A stretch of DNA of 64,000 nt from Tetrahymena thermophila SB210. Taxonomy: Eukaryota; Ciliophora; Oligohymenophorea; Hymenostomatida; Tetrahymenidae. The notes beneath the pieces were generated by a model. The model saw only the letters and a list, made by a program, of their open reading frames with translations. It did not search any database and had not been told where the DNA came from. The stretch lies in contig NW_002476533.1 of NCBI RefSeq assembly GCF_000189635.1, positions 1 to 64,000 on the forward strand. The letters are read 5' to 3'. The position numbers and the translations under genes were made by a program. Of the stretch, positions 36,357 through 49,696 are shown piece after piece (the stretch's first letter is position 1; each line of letters begins with the position of its first letter).

Positions 36357-39300
36357 ATGATATAATAGAATAAATATTACTAAGAATTAGAAGAAGTAAT
36401 TATTTATTTTTTATCAAAATACTTTAAATTTATTTTTACTAATATTAAAAGTTTTTAAAATCTTCACTTTAATCTCACTAGGTTCTCCATATTAATCTGA
36501 TGTATATTTAATTTATAAATATTTTTTTTCTTATTATTAATATTTTGTATATATTTAACTTTCAATTTATTTAAAATATTATTTTACGAATAGAAATTAT
36601 CACATATATTTATTCATTTTGTTAAAACAAATGTTTTTTTCTTATTTTAAAATAATTTTGAATTTAAAATTTTTATTCATTTTCTAATTTTTAATATTTC
36701 ATTTTTTTATTCATTTATTTTTTCCTTCTAAAGCTTTTAATTGATAAAAACAGTTTATATTTTTGGATTGCGATATTTTTAGTTAGAAAAATGAATTTAA
36801 ATATTGATTTGTTTATTAGCTTTTAATTTTATTTATTTTTTATTTTCTTTTTTATTGTAGCTGTGTTTATTCTTTTCTATCTGACTTAATTTAACTCATT
36901 TTATTTATTTTCTACATTTGCTTTTCATATTTATTTATTAATTCATTTCTTATTTCATATTTTTTCTTCATTTTTCCTTCTAAATAACAAATTAATTAAA
37001 TATTTTTTCTTCAATATTTAAAAAGGTAACATTAAATTGGTGCAGCAGGTGCATCAGCCTTAAGTTCTGCTTTAGCAAATTGCACTAATCTCTCTAATTT
37101 GACCCTTGTTCTTACGTAAAAACAGTTTATTTGTTTTAAATCATGATATTTTTAGTTGTAAAAATGAATTTAAAATAATATAAATCTTAATTTGTATATT
37201 AGATTTTTATTTAATTTAATTTATTTTTCTTTTTCTTTTTATTGTATTTGTGCTTATTCTTCTTTTATCTTTCTTAATTTAACTCATTATTTTATTTTCC
37301 AAATTTGTATTTCTTACTTATTTATTAATTTATTTCTTATTATTTCATATTTTTTCTTCTTCAAATTTAAAAAGTAGGAATTAAATTGATTCAACAGGTG
37401 CATCAAGCTTAGGTTCTGCTTTATCAAATTGCACTAATCTTTCAAATTTGACCCTTCATCTTTTGTATTTATTTTTTTAGAATTGTGATGTTTTTAGTTA
37501 TAAAAATGAATTTAAATCTTTTTTAATTAGTTTATTTGCTTTTTATTTAATTTATTTTTCTTTTTCTTTTTTATTGTATTTGTGCTAAAATTCTTCTTAT
37601 ATCTTTCATAATTTAACTCATTCTTTTATATACAAAATTTGATTTTCTTATTTTATTATTAATTCATCTCTTATTATTTTATATTTTTTCTTCACTTTTT
37701 CCTTCTAAATAACTAACTAATTATTTTTATATTTTTTCTTCAATATTTAAAAAGTAGCAATTAAATTGACAATTAAGGTGCATCATGCTTAGGTTCTGCT
37801 TTAGCAAAATGCACTAATCTGTCAAATCTGACACTTGATCTTATGTAAAAGATGTTAATTTGTTTTGCATTGTGATCTTTTTAAGGTCAAAATAATATAT
37901 TTCTACAGTATGTCCCCATCTTATTATACCTACATATATGTCATTATGATAATTTATTTACATATAGTTATTGCTGTTCCTGCATTTGAAATATCACGAA
38001 TATTGATATCATGATTTATATGATATTTTAAATAATTATTATATTGATCATGAATATTTTCTTTTCTAAATCTTAATTATTTTCTTAATATTTTATTTTA
38101 AAATGTTTCCTAAGATATTATAAATTTTTATATTAGAGTTTTTACTGCATATGTAAAAATAGATAGTTTGCATATAGTGTTAGATAAATTAAAAAATATA
38201 TATATAATAAGATGGGGACATACTGTAGAAATAAATACATTACTTTGACCATTTTTAGTTATAAAATGAATTTAAAACAATATAAATCTTTTAACTTTTT
38301 TACAAGCTTTTTATTTATTTATTTAATTTAATTTTCTTTTTTTTATTGTATTTATATATTTTTTTTCTTCTTCTATCTTTCTTAATTAATTTAGCTCATT
38401 ATTTTATTTTAACCATTTGCTTTTATTATTTATTTATTTATTTTTCTATTATTATTTCATATTTTTTCTTTTTATATAATAATTAATTAATTATATATTT
38501 TTTCTTCAATATTTAAAAAGTGACAATTACATTTAGAGTTAAGGAGCATCAAGCTTAGGTTCTGCTTTAACAAATTGCACTAATCTCTAAAATTTGATAC
38601 TATAACTTAGGTAAAAACAGTTTATTTGTTTAATTATGATTTTTTTATTTATAAAAATGAATTTAAAACAATATAACTAACTCTTTTAATTTGTTAATTA
38701 GTATTTATTTAATTTATTTTTGTTTTATTTTTTATTGAATTGTATTTTTATTTATTCTTCTTCTATCTTTCTTAATTTAACTCATTCTTTTATTTTCTAT
38801 ATTTTCTTTTCTTATTTATTTATTTATATTTTTATTTATTTATTTTATTAATTCATTTATAATATTTTCATATTTTTTCTTCAATATTTAAAAGCAGCAA
38901 TCAAATTAGCGATTAAGGTGCATCAGACTTAGGTTCTGCTTTAGCAAATTGCACTAATCTCTCAAATTTGACACTATCTCTTGCGTAAAAATAATTTTTT
39001 TTTTTTTTTGAATTGCGATATTTTTAGTTATAAAAATGAAATTAAAACAATATAAATATTTTTATTTAATTTATTTTTCTTTTTTATGTTATTTGTGTTT
39101 ATTCTTCTTCAATTTTTCTTAATTTAATTCATTATTTTATTTTACGTTTGCTTTTCTTATTTATTTATTAATTCACTTCTTATTATTTCTTCATTTTTTC
39201 CTTCTAAAAAACTATATATTTTTTCTTCAATATTTAAAAAGTAGCAACTATATTGGTGCAACAGGTGCATCAGGCTTAGGCTCTGCTTTATCAAAGTGCA

Positions 39301-40203
39301 ATAATCTATCAAATTTGACACTTAATCTTGAGTAAAAAAATTGTTTTGGATTGTGATAATTTTTGTTATAAAAATGAATATCAATATAACTCTTTTTATT
39401 ATTTATTTATTTTTTTCTTTTTTTTGTATTTTTGTTTATTCTTCTTTAATCTTTCTTAATTTAGCTAATTATTTTATTTTCAATATTTGCTTATCTTATT
39501 TATTTATTTATTAATTGATTTATTATTATTTTATTATTTTTTCTTCTTCAATATTTAAAAAGTAGAAATTTAATTGGCAATATAGGTGCATCAGACTTAG
39601 GTTCAGCTTTAGCAAATTGCACTAACCTCTCAAATTTAACACTTTATCTTAGGTAAAAACAGTTTATTTGTTTTGGATTGTGATATTTTTACTTATAAAA
39701 AAGAAATTTAAATATTAATTTTTTTATTAGCTTTTTATTTAATTTATTTTTCTTTTTCTTTTTTATTGTATTTGTGTTTATCCTTGTTCTATTTTTCTTA
39801 ATTTAACTCATTCTTTTATTTTCAAAATTTGCTTTTCTTATTTATTCATTAATTTATTTCTTATTACTTCATTTTTTCCTTCTAAAAATCTAATTAATTA
39901 TATATTTTTCTTCAATATTTAAAAAGGTAAAATAAAATTGGCAATTAAGGAGCATCAGTCTTAGGTTCTGCTTTAGCAAATTGCACTAACCTCTCAAATT
40001 TAACACTATTTCTTAGGTAAAAATAGTTTATTTGTTTTGAATCGTGATCTTTTTATTTATAAAAATGAATTTAAAACAATATAAATCTTTTTATTTGTTT
40101 TTTAGCTTTTTATTTTTTATTTATTTTTCTTTTTTATTGTATTTGTGTTTATTCTTATTTTATCTTTATTAATCTAACTAATTCTTTTATTTTCAACATT
40201 TTC

Positions 40204-40250
<47 letters not shown>

Positions 40251-40706
40251 TTATTATTTGATATTTTTTCTTCATAATTTCCTTCTAAATAAATATATTT
40301 TTTCTTCAATATTTAAAAAGTATCAATCAAATTAACGATTAAGGTGCATTATTCTTAGGTTCTGCTTTAGCAAATTGCACTAATCTCTTAAATTTGACAC
40401 TATCTCTTTCGTAAAAACAGTTTTCTTTTCCATTTTTATTTAATTATTTTTTTTTGTGGTATTTTTTAATAAAATTTAAAACAATATAACTAAATCTTTT
40501 AATTTGTTTATTAGCTTTTTATATAATTTATTTTCTTTTAATTTTTTATTCTGCTAATCTTTTTTATTAATTTTATTTTATTTTTTTTAGTATTTTATTT
40601 TATTTCAATATAAAAAAAAAGTATCAATAAATCATAATTATTGAAATTCAAAAGAAAGTGTCTTAAACCAAAAAGATTAGTTATCTTGAAAATGAAGTTA
40701 TCATGA
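36357..40706 (+). pseudogene. LRR gene III, first exon frameshifted
   Basis: Exon 1 36357-36501 is 145 nt instead of 146: one base is missing near 36405-36420 relative to genes II, IV and VII, so the frame runs to a TGA at the splice site. LRR exons: 37026-37115, 37375-37464, 37755-37844, 38521-38610, 38895-38984, 39242-39331, 39563-39652, 39927-40016, 40321-40410, all 90 nt, phase 2, open. Last exon 40622-40706 ends KRKCLKPKRLVILKMKLS. Nine repeats in all, with framework GASGLGSALANCTNLSNLTL. Apart from exon 1 the gene is undamaged, so this is either a recent pseudogene, a base-calling error, or a gene using another start. The intron between the third and fourth LRR exons carries a MITE. Confidence 0.75.
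37885..38250. mobile_element. 366-bp MITE with about 48-bp terminal inverted repeats
   Basis: The left end GGTCAAAATAATATATTTC (37885) and the right end, read in reverse complement from 38250, both run into TACAGTATGTCCCCATCTTA, so the ends match as imperfect inverted repeats with a 4-nt gap. The insertion lies in an LRR intron whose uninterrupted form is seen in sister cassettes: TGTGATATTTTTAGTTATAA becomes TGTGATCTTTTTA - element - ATTTTTAGTTATAA, suggesting a short TTTTTA-like target duplication. The inner TA-CAGT start also resembles a Tc1/mariner end. There is no coding capacity inside. Confidence 0.8.
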
Positions 40707-40982
40707 TTCTGATAAATAAATGGTGAAAAAGGATGAATAAATATAAAATATTTGAATAATAGAAAATAACATGTTTTATTCTTTTATATTTTGTAATAAG
40801 ATAATTTTTTCTAAAATAAACATAGATAAATAGATTTTATTATTTTTATATTTATGAATATTATATTTAATTTGAAAGTTAATAAATAGCTTATTAAATA
40901 AATAAATGAAAATTACAAATTAAATTTACTTAAATAAATGAATGAATTTAGCTAAAAGCATCCTCATTTTAACAAAAAAATT

Positions 40983-41109
40983 AAAGCTTTTAATAGGGGG
41001 GGGGTAAGAAAAAATTTGTTTTTTTAATTTTAAAAATGTTAGCATAGTAAAATTGACCTTGTTATGCTTACCTAAAAAAACTTTTTTTTGGTACCCCCAT
41101 TAAAAATGC
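40983..41109. repeat. G-rich imperfect inverted repeat
   Basis: Left arm AGCTTTTAATAGGGGG (from 40985) and right arm, reverse-complemented, AGCATTTTTAATGGGGG (from 41109) enclose about 70 bp of AT-rich DNA, between LRR genes III and IV. It could be a small inverted-repeat element or a hairpin; it is not coding. Confidence 0.55.
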
Positions 41110-41237
41110 TCAGATTGTTTTCTCTTACTAAAATAAAAGCAAATATTTAAATTTATATCATTTATTTATTTATTATTTTTTTGCTAATTATAATTAATTA
41201 AATTTCCAGAAATTTTTTTTCAATCCTCGAAAAAAAA

Positions 41238-44172
41238 ATGATTTAACAGATTAAATATTTTACAAAATTAGAAGAAGTAATTATTTATTTTTTTGTCAAT
41301 ATATTTTAAATTTACTTTTACTCATATAAAAAGTTTTTAAACTCTTCATTATAATCACATTAGGTTCTCCATATTAATCTTAGGTATATTTAATTTGAAA
41401 TTATTTGATTTACTTTTATCTTTCTTTTTTATTGTACTTGTGTTTATTTTTCTTCTATTTATCTTTCTTAATTTAACTCATCTTTTTATTTTCGATATTT
41501 TCTTATTATTATTTATAAATTTATTTTTTATTATTTCATATTTTTCTTCATTTTTTTCATTCTGATTAATTATTTAATGATATATTTTTTGTTCAATATT
41601 TAAAAAGATCCAATACAATTGGTGCAAAAGGTGCATTAGACTTGGGTTCTGCTTTAGCAAATTGTATTAATCTCTCAAATTTGACAATTGATCTTTAGTA
41701 AAAATATTTATTTGTTTTTGATTGTGATATTTATACTAAAAAAATTTAATTTAAAATAATTTTGCTAATTTAATTTGTTTATTAGCTTTTTATTTGATTT
41801 ATTTTATTTTTAATTTTTTATGTGTTTATTTTTTTTATCTTTCTTATTTTAACTCAGTTTTATTTTCAACATTTGCTTTTATTAATTCATTAATTTCTTA
41901 TAATTTCATATTTTTACATCATTTCACCTTTTAAATAATTCATGATTTTTTTTTTCTTCACTATTTAAAAGATTCAATTAAATTGGTGATTAAGGTGCAT
42001 AAGGTTTAAGTTCTGCTTTAGCAAATTGCACTAATCTCTCAAATTTGACACTTGATCTTTCGTAAAAAAAGTTTATTTGTTTTAGGTTGTGATATTTTTA
42101 CTAAAAAAATAGAATTTTAAATAATAAATAAAGCTCATTTAATTTTTATGTTAGCTTTTTATTTGATTTATTTTTCATTATTTTACTTTTGTTTATTTTT
42201 CTTCCATATTTTTTCTTCATTATTTAAAAGATTCAATTAAATTGGCGATTAAGTTGCATCAGGTTTATGTTCGGCCTTAGCAAATTGCACTAATCTCTCA
42301 AATATGACACTTGATCTTTCGTAAAAATAGTTTATTTGTTTATGATTTTGATATTTTTACTTAAAAAATTGATTGTTAAATAATGTAGCTCTTTTAATTA
42401 GTTTAACTCATTTTTTTATTTTTAATCATTTCTTATTATTTCATATTATTACTTTATTTTTCCCTTCTAAATAACTAATTAATTTAAAAATTTTTCTTCT
42501 ATATTTAAAAAGGTAAAATTAAATTGGTGCAATTTTTGCATCAGGCTTAGGTTCTGCATTAGCAAATTGTACTAATCTCTCAAATATGACACTTTATCTT
42601 TCGTAAAAATAGTTTATTTGTTTTGGATTTTGATACTTTTACTTATAAAATTGAATTTAAAAAATTTTTCTTTTAATTTGTTTATTTTTATTTTTTAATT
42701 TTTATTAATTTAACTCATTTTTTTATTTTCGATGTTTGCATTTATTATTAACTAATTAATTTTTTATTATTTCATATTTTTTCTTCATTTATACCTTCTA
42801 AATAGATAATTAATTATTTATTTTTTCTTCAATATTTAAAAAGATCCAATAAAATTGGTGCAATTGGTGCATCACGCTTAGGTTCTGCTTTAGCAAATTG
42901 CACAAATCTCTCAAATTTGACAGTTTATCTTTTGTAAAAATAGTTTATTTGCTTTGGATTGTGATATTTTTATTAAAAAAATTGAATTTAGAAACAACTT
43001 AGCTCTTTTAATTTTTTTGTTTATTAGCTTTTATTAATTAACTCATTTCGTATTTTTCCTTCTAAATAACTAATTAATTACATATTTTTTCTTCAATATT
43101 TAAAAAGATCCAATTAAATTGGCGCAATTGGTGCTTCAGGCTTAGGTTCTGCTTTAGCAAATTGCAGTAATCTCAAAAATTTGGCACTTGATCTTAGGTA
43201 AATTCAGTTTATTTGTTTTGGATTGTGATATTTTAACTTATAATTTCTTTTAATTTTTTTATTAGTTTTTATTTTACCAGTTTATTTTTCTTCTATTTCT
43301 TAGTTTAACTCATTTTTTATTTTCAATATTTGATTTTATTAATTCATCCATTTTTATATTTTTTCTTCAATATTTAAAAAGATAAAATTAAATTGGTTCG
43401 ATTGGCGCATCATGCTTAGGTTCTGCTTTAGCAAATTGCACTAATCTCTCAAACTTGACACTTGATCTTAGGTAAATTCAGTCTATTTGTTTTGGATTTT
43501 TGATATTTTTACTTAGTAAATTGAATATGAAATAATATAGATGTTTTAATTTTTTAATTACTTTTTATTTGATTTATTTATCTTTATTTTTATTTTATTT
43601 GCTTTATTTTTCTTCTATCTTTCTTAATTTAACTCATTTTTATTTTCATCATTTGCTTTTATTATAAATTAATTAATCTTATTAATTATTTCATTTTTTT
43701 TTTTCTTCATTTTTTCCTTCAAAATAGTTAATTAATTATATTTTTTTCCTTCAATATTTAAAAAGTGAAAATTAAATTTGTGAAATTGGTGCAACACGCT
43801 TCGGTTCTGCTTTAGCAAATTGCACTAATCTCTCTAATTTGATACTTTTTCTTAGGTAAATTCAGTATAATTATTTTGGATTGTGATCTTTTTAATAATA
43901 AAATTTAATTTAATTTAAAACAATATAGAGTTTTAATTTTGTTAATTAGCTTTTATTTGATTTATTTATCTTTTTCTTTTTAAAACAACTAATTTTATTT
44001 TTTATTAAAGTAAAATCATAATTTTTAACTAAATAATTTTATTTTATTTTTTTTATTATATATTTTAATTTATAATAAAAGATTTAGCTAAATCAATGAA
44101 TCATAATAATTTAAAGTAGTAAACATGAGTGTTAAATCAAAAAGATTAGTTATCTTTAAAATATATTTCTGA
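41238..44172 (+). CDS. LRR gene IV, complete
   Basis: Exon 1 41238-41383 (MIQQIKYFTKLEEV...HQVLHINLR), LRR exons 41608-41697, 41972-42061, 42231-42320, 42513-42602, 42844-42933, 43108-43197, 43382-43471, 43766-43855, last exon 44082-44172 ending SVKSKRLVIFKIYF. The total is 957 nt, 318 residues, no internal TGA, all junctions in phase 2. Eight ribonuclease-inhibitor-type repeats. Introns begin GTAAAAA or GTAAATT and end TTCAATATTTAAAAAG, as in the rest of the family. Same strand as gene III upstream; convergent with gene V. One of three family members here that are intact on paper. Function unknown; an intracellular or surface binding scaffold is the family expectation. Confidence 0.85.
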
Positions 44173-44571
44173 TGATGATACACAAGTGGTCAAAAAATAG
44201 GATTAATTTTAAAGTATTTGAATACTAAAAAATAATATGCTCTATTATATATAGATTTATTATTATTTTTATATTTATGAATATCATATTTATTTATTTA
44301 TTTTTGTGATTTTATAAATAGCTTAATAAATAAATGAAAATTTACAAATTAAATTATTTAAAATAAATGAATTTCTTTAAAACCAACTCTCATTTTTAAC
44401 TAAAAAAATAAAAGTTTTCAATCTTCAATATAAATTTTTAATTTTTTTATTTTTTTAACTATTTATAAACTTGTAAAAATATAAAAAACAATAATTAAAT
44501 CTATTTATAATAAAGGCTAAAAAAACTTTTTCAAAATATTATATTATAAAACATATAATATTCAATTATTC

Positions 44572-44671
44572 NNNNNNNNNNNNNNNNNNNNNNNNNNNNN
44601 NNNNNNNNNNNNNNNNNNNNNNNNNNNNNNNNNNNNNNNNNNNNNNNNNNNNNNNNNNNNNNNNNNNNNNN
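44572..44671. other. 100-N assembly gap over the last exon of gene V
   Basis: The sequence left of the gap (ending ...ATATTCAATTATTC) and right of it (starting GTAAATTTTAAATTAAC) match the two sides of the last exon of gene VI (about 50340 and 50495). The missing DNA should therefore be about 150 bp carrying the C-terminal exon of gene V. The 100 N is a nominal size. Confidence 0.85.
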
Positions 44672-44871
44672 GTAAATTTTAAATTAACAATAAATAAAAT
44701 AAACTTTTAAATTAAAAATTTAAATTAATAAATAAAATAACATAAGTGGAATTAAAAAGATAAAAAAAATAAATCATTAAAAAGCTATCAAATAAATTCA
44801 AAGAGCTTTTTATTTTAAATTATTTTTAAAATTAAAAATATCACAATCCAAAATAAATAAACTATTTTTAC

Positions 44872-47800
44872 CGAAGATCAAGCGTCAAATTTGAGAGATT
44901 AATGCACTTTGCTAAACCAGAACCTAAGCCTGATACACATGTTGCACCAATTTAATTTCCACTTTTTAAATATTGAAGAAAAAATAAATAAATAATTAAT
45001 TAGTTATTTAGAAGGAAAAAATGAAGAAAAAATATGAAATTATAAGATTAATGAAAAATAAATAAAATGATGAGTTAAATTAACAAAGAAAGAAGAAATC
45101 AAAGCAAGCAAGCACAATAAAAAGAAAAAGAAAAAAAAAATGAGTTTTATTGTTTTAAATTCGTTTTATAATTAAAAATATCACAATCCAAAATAAATAA
45201 ACTATTTTTACCAAAGATCAAGTGTCAAATTTGAGAGATTAATACACTTTGCTAAAGCAGAACCTAAGTCTGATGCACCTTTACCACAAATTTGATTGTA
45301 ACTTTTTAAATATTGAAGAAAAGATAATTAATTAATTAGTTATTTAGAAGGAAAAAATATGAAATAATAAGATTAATGAAAAATAAAAGTAAAAATTAAA
45401 AATAAATAAAATAATGAATTAAATTAATAAAGAAAGAAGAAATAAAAGCAAGCAAGCACAATAAAAAGAAAAGAAAAATGAGCTTTATTGTTTTAAATTC
45501 ATTTTATAATTAAAACTATCACAATCCAAAATAAATAAACTGTTTTTACCTAAGATCAAGTGTCAAATTTGAGAGATTAATGCACTTTGCTAAAGAAGAA
45601 CCTAAGCCTGATGCACCTGTTGCACCAATTTTATTGCCACTTTTTAAATATTGAAGCAAAAAGAAATAAATAATTAATTAGTTATTTAGAAGGAAAAAAT
45701 GAAGAAAAAATATGAAATAATAAGATTAATTAAAAATAAAAGCAAAAGTTAAAAATAAATAAATAAAATGATGAGTTAAATTAACAAAGAAAGAAGAAAT
45801 AAAAGCAAGCACAATAAAAAGAAAAAGAAAAATAAGCTTTATTGTTTTAAATTCTTTTTATAATTAAAAATATCATAATCCAAAATAAAAAATGTTTTTA
45901 CTTAAGATTAAGTTTCAAATTTCTGAGATTAATGCACTTTGCTAAAGCAAAACCTAAGCCTGATGCACCTGTTGCACCAGTTTTATTGGAACTTTTTAAA
46001 TATTGAAGAAAAATTAAATAATTAATTAGTTATTTAGAAGGAAAAAATATGAAATAATAAGATTAATGAAAAATAATAGCCAAAATTAAAAACAAATAAA
46101 ATGATAAGTTAAATTAACAAAGAAAGAAGAAATAAAAGCAAGCAAGCACAATAAAAAGAAAAAGAAAAATGAGCTTTATTGTTTTAAATTCATTTTATAA
46201 TTAAAACTATCACAATCCAAAATAAATAAACTGTTTTTACCTAAGATAAAGTGTCAAATTTGAGAGATTAATGCACATTGCTAAAGCATAACCTAAGCCT
46301 GATGCACCTATTGCACCAATTTAATTTCCACTTTTTAAATATTGAAGAAAAATTAATAATTAATTAGTTATTTAGAAGGAAAAAATGAAGAAAAAATATG
46401 AAATAATAAGATTAATGAAAAATAAAAGCAAAAGTTAAAAATAAATAAAACTATGATTTAAATTAACAAAGAAAGAAGAAATAAAAGCAAGCACAATAAA
46501 AAGAAAAAGAAAAATAAGCTTTATTGTTTTAAATTCTTTTTATAATTAAAAATATCAGAATCGAAAATAAAAAACTATTTTTACTTAAGATTAAGTGTCA
46601 AATTTGAGAGATTGATGCACTTTGCTAAAGCAGAAACTAAACCTGATGCACCTTCATCACCAATTTTATTCTTACTTTTTAAATATTGAAGAAAAAATTA
46701 ATAATTAATTAGTTATTTAGAAGGAAAAAATATGAAATAATAAGATTAATGAAAAATAAAAGCCAAAATTAAAAACAAATAAAATGATGAGTTAAATTAA
46801 CAAAGAAAGAAGAAATAAAAGCAAGCAAGCACAATAAAAAGAAAAAGAAAAATGAGCTTTATTATTTTAAATTCTTTTTTATAATTAAAACTATCACAAT
46901 CCAATATAAATAAACTGTTTTTACCAAAGATAAAGTGTCAAATTTTAGAGATTAATGCACTTTGCATAAGCAGAACCTAAGCCTGATGCACCTTCATCAT
47001 CAATTTCATTGTCACTTTTTAAATATTGAAGAAAAAATATATAATTAATTAGTTAGTTATTTAGAAGGAAAAAATGAAGAAAAAATATGAAATAATAAGA
47101 TTAATGAAAAATAAAAGCAAAAGTTAATGATAAATAAAATGATGAATTAAATTAACAAAGAAAGAAGAAATAAAGCAAGCAAGCAGAAAAATAATTTTTA
47201 TTGTTTTAAATCCGTTTTATAATTAAAACTATCACAATTCAAAATAAAAAACTGTTTTTACATAATATAAAGTGTCAAATTTAAGAGATTAATACACTTT
47301 GCTAAACCGGAACCTAAGCATGATGCACCTTTACCACCAATTTAATTTCCACTTTTTAAATATTGAAGAAAAAATAAATAATTAATTAGTTATTTAGAAG
47401 GAAAAAATGAAGAAAAAATATGAAATTATAAGATTAATAAAAAATAAAAGCAAAAGTTAAAAATAAATAAAATAATGAATTAAATTAACAAAGAATGAAG
47501 AAATCAAAGCAAGCAAACACAATAAAAAGAAAAAGAAAAATGAGCTTTATTGTTTTAAATTCATTTTATAATTAAAACTATCACAATCCAAAATAAATAA
47601 ACTGTTTTTACCTAAGATCAAGTCTCAAATTTGAGAGATTAATGCACTTTGCTAAAGCAGAACTTAAGCCTGATGCACCTGTTGCACCAATTTTATTGGA
47701 ACTTTTTTAATATTGAAGAAAAAATAAATAATTAATTCGTTATTTAGAAGGAAAAAATGAATAAAAAATATGAAATAATAAGATAAATTAAAAATAAAAG

Positions 47801-49696
47801 TAAAAGTTAAAAATAAATAAAATGATGAGTTAAATTAAAAAAGAACGAAGAAATAAAAGCAAGCAAGCACAATAAAAAGAAAAATGAACTTTATTATTTT
47901 AAATTCGTTTTATTAGTAAAAATATCACAATCCAAAATAAAAAACTGTTTTTACAACAGAAAAAGTGTCAAATTTGAGAGATTAATGCACTTTGCTAAGG
48001 CAGAACCTAAACCTGATGCACCTATTGCACCAATTTTATTAATACTTTTAAAATATTGAAGTAAAAATAAATAATTAATTAGTTATTTAGAAGGAAAAAA
48101 TGAAGAAAAAATATAAAATAATAAGATTAATAAAAAATAAAAGCCAAAATTAAAAATAAATAAAATGATGAGTTAAATTAACAAAGAAATAAGAAATAAA
48201 AGGAAGCACAATAAAAAGAAAAAGAAAAATGAGCTTTGTTGTTTTAAATTCGTTTTATAATTAAAACTATCACAATCCAAAATAAATAAACAGTTTTTAC
48301 CTAAGATCAAGTGTCAAATTTGAGAGATTAATGCACTTTGCTAAAGCAGAACCTAAGCCTGATGCACCTTTTGCATCAATTTAATTGTTACTTTTTAATT
48401 ATTGAAGAAAAAATAAATAATTAATTATTTATTTAGAAGGAAAAAATGTAGAAAAAATATAAAATAATAAGATTAATCAAAAATATAAGCAAAAGTTATA
48501 AAATAAATAAAATGATGAGTTAAATTAACAAAGTAAGAAGAAATAAAAGCAAGCAAGCACAATAAAAAGAAAAAGAAAATAGAGCTTTATTATTCTTTTT
48601 TTTATTATTAAAAATATCACAATCTAAAATAAATAAACTGTTTTTACAACAGATAAAGTGTCAAATTTGAGAGATTAATGCACTTTGCTAAATCAGAACC
48701 TAAGCCTGATGCACCTGTTGCACCAATTTAATTGTGACTTTTTAAATATTGAAGAAAAATTAAATAATAAATAAATTATTTAGAAGGGAAAAATGAAGAA
48801 AAAATATGAAATAATAAGATTATTGAAAAATAAAAGCAAAAGTTAAAAATAAATAAATAAAATGATGAGTTAAATTAACAAAGTAAGAAGAAATAAAAGC
48901 AAGCAAGCACAATAAAAAGAAAAATAAAAATGAGCTTTATTATTTTAAATTCGTTTTATAATTAAAAATATCACAATCCAAAATAAATAAACTGTTTTTA
49001 CCTAAGATCAAGTGTCAATTTTGAGAGATTAATGCACTTTGCTAAGCCAGAACGTAAGCCTGATGCACCTATTGTACCAATTTCATTGTGCCTTTTTATT
49101 GAATAAAAAATATATAATTTATTAGTTAATTAGAAGGAAAAAATATGAAAAATAAGATTAATTTAATTAATAATTAGTTAAACTAGCAAAGAAAGAAAAA
49201 AAAATTAAGCAAGCACAATTAAAAGAAAAAGAAATCAAATAAATTAAAAGAGCTTTAATGTTTTAAATTAATTTTTATAATTAAAAATATTACAATCCAA
49301 AATAAAAAAATTGTTTTTATTAAGTGTAAGTGTTAATAGCAAAAAATGAAGAAAAAATATCAAATATCAAATAATAAAAAATGAATAATAAATAATTAAT
49401 AATTGAAATAAAAATTAAGTTGAAATAGCTAAAAATTTTTGTATAAATAGAAACTAATAAATAATGGTGAGAATTTCTATTATAAAAATTATTTTTTTTA
49501 ATAAATTGAAAGTTAAAAAAAAAAATTATAATATTTTTAATTTAAATATACTTTAGATCAATATGGAGAACCTAATGAGATTAAAGTGAAGAGTTTAAAA
49601 ACTTTTTTTATTAATAAAAAAAATTTAAAGGATATTAATAAAAAAATAAATAATTACTTCTTCTAATTTGTAGTATTAATTAATCTATTATATCAT
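44872..49696 (-). CDS. LRR gene V, 13 repeats; first exon frameshifted, last exon in gap
   Basis: Exon 1 49552-49696 is 145 nt: one base is missing in a T-run (about 49613-49623) relative to gene II, the same lesion as in gene VI. LRR exons, all 90 nt: 49002-49091, 48648-48737, 48301-48390, 47955-48044, 47612-47701, 47262-47351, 46925-47014, 46585-46674, 46241-46330, 45902-45991, 45550-45639, 45212-45301, 44872-44961. This is the longest array in the window. Framework codons are nearly constant; the residue after LTL is D, Y, F or N, and the first residue of each exon is E, H, N, I, S, G, D, K or Y. The last exon must lie in the gap at 44572-44671. Whether it is expressed depends on the exon 1 lesion. 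Confidence 0.72.

Noticed and set aside
37192..37377. Plus-strand Phe/Ile-rich 61-residue frame
   Set aside because: It is LRR intron sequence running into an LRR exon.
44872..49091. CRISPR-like regular repeats
   Set aside because: The regular 338-360-bp spacing comes from 90-nt coding exons plus introns with splice signals, not short repeats with spacers.
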